Positions 59,955-64,000 of a stretch of 64,000 nt of DNA are shown here, piece by piece; the stretch's first letter is position 1; every line of letters begins with the position of its first letter. Source of the DNA: Inia geoffrensis (lineage: Eukaryota > Chordata > Mammalia > Artiodactyla > Iniidae); contig CM070899.1 in assembly GCA_036417435.1 (NCBI GenBank), forward strand, positions 153,765,494 to 153,829,493, read 5' to 3'. The position numbers and the translations under genes are program-made. The notes beneath the pieces were generated by a model, which did not search any database, had not been told where the DNA came from, and saw only the letters and a program-made list of their open reading frames with translations.

Positions 59955-61717
59955 TGAAAAATTCTTCAGGTCCAATTCCTGACTTACCTGAAGGAATTAC
60001 AGTGGTGTATACAGTTCCCCCAAAGCAAGAAGATTCTGTACCCGAAGTAACAGTGGAAGATTCTGGTGAAAGCTTGGAAGACCTCACGGCCAAGATGAAG
60101 AGCATGTAAATAATGGACTGGCCTGTATTTTATTTCCTGTGTCTAAACCTGTTCCCTAGCAATTAAAAAGAAAATCATTCAAAACTGAGAAAACTTAGGG
60201 CAACATCAGTTGATGTATAATCTTTCCTGAATTGTTATACTGTTTAAAAATACTGTGACTATTGCTTGTTACCACCCCCCCACAGCCCCCCACTTCAACT
60301 AAATCAGAAACTCTCCTAAAACTCATGTTTCATTCTAGTAAGAAAACTTCAAAGGATTATTGCAGGCAGTTATAAACCTTATTTAAAACTTAGCCATTGA
60401 ACTGTTTTGGCCTTTTGGGAGGGGTAGGAAGAAAGGACCAATTTGATTTGCCTGGGGCCATGGACAACAGAATAGTGTGTGGTCAAATATAGGGAAAGGA
60501 CGAGGTACAACCTATTGATTAGAGCCAGCAGGCATCTACTCATTGTGTTTGGAATTGCTCTCTACAGGAAAACTGCCCACTACTACTAACTTGAGCAATA
60601 ATGACTTTCAAATAGTAAACCTATAAAATAAAAACATCCTTTCAAATGTTTCCTGATGAAACACAAGCTGAAATACAGTCATTGGAAAAGTCTGTAAACC
60701 TCTGAATTATATATTCAAAACAAGACAGATGCAAGACAGAGGAAGCTTTCTTCATGGATAGACAGATAAACATATTTTCAGGATGTACAAATTATATTTC
60801 TGCACTGATTAAGAAAACGCATATCATCTGTGGAACATATATCTGAGCCAGTGTGCTTTATTGAGGAGCAAAAGATAAATTTAGGCTAAGATCATCTAAA
60901 TTATACCCATCGTATGGGCTACCTTCTAATACTTTATTTTATTTAAATTTGATTCCGTGGGTAATTAGATATTGGCAAAGGTTTGTCCTGGGTAACAGAC
61001 AATAATAGAGGTCTAAATTGCCTCTGCAATGACTGACATGTATTTCTTCACAGGGAAGAGTATCATTTTCCCTGATAGTGACCACGAAATCGTAATTTGA
61101 TAAACTGGTTTTCTCTGGATTTTGCATACAAATAATGAAGGCTTAGAGAACCTTGTTTGAAATAAATTCCTAATGGTTTGGAGACTAATAAAGACACATG
61201 CATGTGTAACCATTATCTGTAGGCTGGTACTATGCTAGTCTCCTATTTTGATGACTTTTTTGCTCTGAAAAGATATAAATGTCTAAATGCTATCTCTAGG
61301 AGGAAAATGTCATTAAAAAATTAAAAGTGCATTTCCCACTTGTAAAGTAAAATTCTAAAAACAATTTCAGAAAGCCCCAAATATCAAATATGTTCAATAT
61401 ATTAACTTTGAGATTTTAGCATACTGGGACTCTTATGTTTAGAGTGATGTCAGGAAAGTATGGGGATAGTTTTTCTAGCCTTGAAACATACTTACGTTGC
61501 CTTAGTAGGTCGTTTGTTGTTGTTTAAAATTTTAGTGTAGTCATCTGTAAAATAACTTTTCTAGTTCCTAGAGATGCTTTGAATTTCAAAAAAGAAATGC
61601 AGTCTTTCTAAGTCCCACTCCTTTGGTATACTAATTTGGTGCCTCTGGTACACTAATTTGGTAAGGCTTTACTTATAAGTTTATATAGTTTGATAAATAG
61701 CTAGAACCTACCATCTT

Positions 61718-61808
61718 TCTTAAAAAAATTTTTATTGGAGTATGGTTGATTTACAATATGTGTTAGTTTCAGGTGTACACAAATTGAAACAGTTATACAT
61801 ATACATAT
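61718..61808 (-). mobile_element. L1 3' end fragment inside the UBA5 3' UTR copy
   Basis: About 90 bases of an L1 3' end in reverse ('tttttattggagtatggttg', 'gtgttagtttcaggtgtaca'). It is flanked by tagaacctaccatctt (61702-61717) and tagaacctgctatctt (61809-61824), 14 of 16 identical. It may have been part of the parent UBA5 mRNA. Confidence 0.8.
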
Positions 61809-62064
61809 TAGAACCTGCTATCTTCTAAAGACCTTTTTTCTGTTCTTAATTTGGCACTGTACCCTGCTGGTGTCTTATACTGTACCAAATCTTATCTAAT
61901 TTTTTGTCTTATATCTTCCATTAAAGTTATTATTTTAGCAGAAAAAGCCTGGTAACAAGTATCTTTTGTAACCTAGAGAGCTCTCTTGACAATCTGTATG
62001 CTATGAAAACTTGTATATGTAGGCAGCTATGAAAAATTAATCATCACTGGATTTTACATTACTA

Positions 62065-62070
62065 AATAAA
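62065..62070 (+). promoter_or_regulatory. UBA5: Polyadenylation signal of the UBA5 retrocopy
   Basis: AATAAA 18 bases before the end of the genomic mRNA copy (poly(A) starts at 62089). This is the standard spacing, so the tail marks the parent gene's cleavage site. Confidence 0.9.
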
Positions 62071-62088
62071 CCCATAGTGCTTGACCAG

Positions 62089-62106
62089 AAAAAAAAAAAA
62101 AAAAAA
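62089..62106 (+). repeat. Encoded poly(A) tail of the UBA5 retrocopy
   Basis: 18 consecutive A bases at the 3' end of the retrocopy, followed directly by the target duplication. The last two may be part of the duplication. Confidence 0.95.
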
Positions 62107-63124
62107 GAGTATGCCCTATTTTTCAGGTGTTTGAAGCATAGTCCCAAATGACCCTCCAGAAAGGTTATACCATTTTGACACTCCTGCCAGGAAGGTATGA
62201 GAGTGTGTTTCTCAGCACAGGTACTAACTCTAGGAATTATCTTTTTAGTTTCCTTTTAAATAACTGATAATTTGATTTATAGCAAATAAAACTGATATCT
62301 GGGTGCTGATTTAACTTTATTTTTTGGATTATGTGTGAGGTAGATTTTTTTTTTCACGTTTGTCATCATCTTTGTGAACTGGGTATTTGTGTCCTTTGCC
62401 TATTTTTCTGTTAAGGTGTTCATTTTTTTTTTCTTAGTGGTTTATGAGCTTTTTCAGTGGTCAGGATACTTGCTTTTTGTCTGTCTCATATGTTGATGAA
62501 GTTTTGCCCCAGGTAGGCATATACCTTCTGATGTTGTAGGTGGAGGTCATTTTAATGGAACAAGATTTTTGCTTTTTATTTAATGGGGCTCATTAGTCTT
62601 CTTTTATGGTTTATGGCTTTGGTATCATGTTTAGAAAAACTTTTCTGCTCCTTCCCGCTTCACTAATAAGCTGTGTATATGTTTATTTATACTTTATTTT
62701 CATACATATGTTTTCTTTTCTTACCTTTAAATTCCCAAGCTCCTGAATTTAATGGATGAGTACTGTGCAATAGGGTTTTAATTTTGTGTTCTTACAAATA
62801 CATAGCTAGTTGCCCTAACATTTTATTGAAAAGTTCAACCTTTCTCTGCTGATTTTCTATAACTTTTTTGTTATAAAATTTTATATATTTTAAGTTTGTT
62901 TCTGGTCTTTCTCTTCTGTTTTCTTGATCTGTACCCTGTTTTGATCAAGTGTCATGTTGTTTTAAATATTGTCATTTTAAAATATATTTTAATATATTTA
63001 ACTAAAATTTCCCCTAGATGTTATAACAATTTCATGGACATAGTCATCTGTTTTATTTTTCGAGATGAAACTTAGGGTCATTTTAAGTCCCCTGTACTAA
63101 AAAACAAGAAACTTACTAAATTTT

Positions 63125-63234
63125 TTTTTTTTTGCTTGTAGGATCTTAGTTCCCCGACCAAGGATTGAACCCAGGCCCTTGGTAGTGAAAGCGTTGAGTC
63201 CTAACTACTGGACCCTCAGGGAATCCCCAAAAGC
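63125..63234 (-). mobile_element. Truncated tRNA-type SINE, antisense
   Basis: Minus-strand 'ggggattccctgagggtcc' with B-box-like 'gggttcaatcc', and a T-run tail (63121-63133). Flanked by cttactaaatttt (63112-63124) and cttattaaatttt (63235-63247), 12 of 13 identical. Confidence 0.85.
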
Positions 63235-64000
63235 CTTATTAAATTTTGATTGAGATTACTTTAAATTGATTAATTATATTGGGTGTGAGTCGAATTTGAT
63301 ATGTTAAATCTTCCGGGAGAATTTGGCACGTTTGCTACTCATGTAGTGGTAGCAAAGCAAGATATGGAAATTGAGGATTCCGGTATTAGGCCATAGTCAT
63401 TTGTCTAGAAAAATGGGGGGAAAGTCTTTTGAAAACTTAAAAAAAAAAAATCCCATATGTTAAAACACTAGTTGGTCACAGAGGGTAACAGTATCCTTCA
63501 GAGCAGTATAATGTGAATTTTATTTTATTTCCTGGGTGAATGGGGCCAAGATGGCCTATTCCTTGTCCTGAAGGCTGACCAGTGGAGGGAACAGGAGAGA
63601 CCGCCAGGCAGGCCCTGACATCCATGGACAGTCCTGCAGTGCGTCTGGTCAGGTGACAGGGCAGGGGATTTGAAGGGCAGACAATTTGGTAGCTTCCTAG
63701 GTGCCGAGCGAGAGAGAGCTGACATCAGGAGGGCATTAGGAACAGAGGGGTTCCTTGCTGTTCTGAGGAAAAGACTGTCGGATGCTTTCTTCTTGGGGCC
63801 ACACAGAAATTTCCTCAAGTGCAGAGACCTCCACTGGTGGAGGCTGAATCCCACGTCCTCGTGGAATTGGAATCTTGAGCAAGGAGAGGGGATATCAAAC
63901 CCATGGAGGTGACAGCCAATATTCAGAATGTCACCTTTGGCGCCTTCTAAGAAACATATTTAGAAATGTTTTCGTCAAAGCTAAATTAACTGACATTCTG

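Overview
The window is nuclear DNA of a mammal in Cetartiodactyla, most likely a cetacean. The evidence is the repeat content. There are at least fourteen tRNA-Glu-derived SINEs of the CHR type (B-box like ggttcgtgcccc, characteristic ends cttccctggtgg...gcgtaccgcaaa), cetartiodactyl L1 3' ends, and ancient mammalian L2, MIR, MER5A, Tigger1 and MaLR fragments. Species cannot be fixed from sequence alone.

The only host protein-coding gene I can support is SH3GL3 (endophilin-A3), on the + strand and present only in part. Three coding exons are intact: 48799-48867, 55198-55270 and 57799-57942. They correspond to exons 2-4 (about residues 16-111, the start of the N-BAR domain). All have AG/GT splice sites and consistent phases (0, 0, then 1). 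Exon 1 is not visible, so positions 1-48798 are read as the 3' part of a very large intron 1. Exon 5 is not visible either, so 57943-64000 is the start of intron 4.

Intron 1 is mostly transposon fossils: L2 split by an L1 end (1-740), two Tigger1 elements (796-1255 and 3707-5620), old antisense L1 fragments, a MaLR LTR broken by a SINE (15367-16050), a hAT MITE (18072-18299) and a Tc/mariner-like MITE (20639-21110). The main structure is a three-level nest at about 31.4-39.3 kb: a CHR SINE inside a full-length 6.6-kb L1 inside an older L1, each younger layer bounded by its own target-site duplication. L2 copies at 41.3-42.2 and 47.3-48.6 kb are likewise broken by later insertions.

Intron 4 carries a full-length processed retrocopy of UBA5 (the E1 enzyme for UFM1) at 58697-62104, in the sense orientation of SH3GL3. 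It has 12-bp target-site duplications, a poly(A) tail and a polyadenylation signal. Its 404-codon reading frame is open except for one 2-base insertion at codon 326, and the catalytic Cys250 and all four zinc cysteines are retained.

No RNA genes, CRISPR arrays, operons or microbial systems are present, and I found no sign of a wholly new biological system. The notable content is the UBA5 retrocopy and the layered insertion history.
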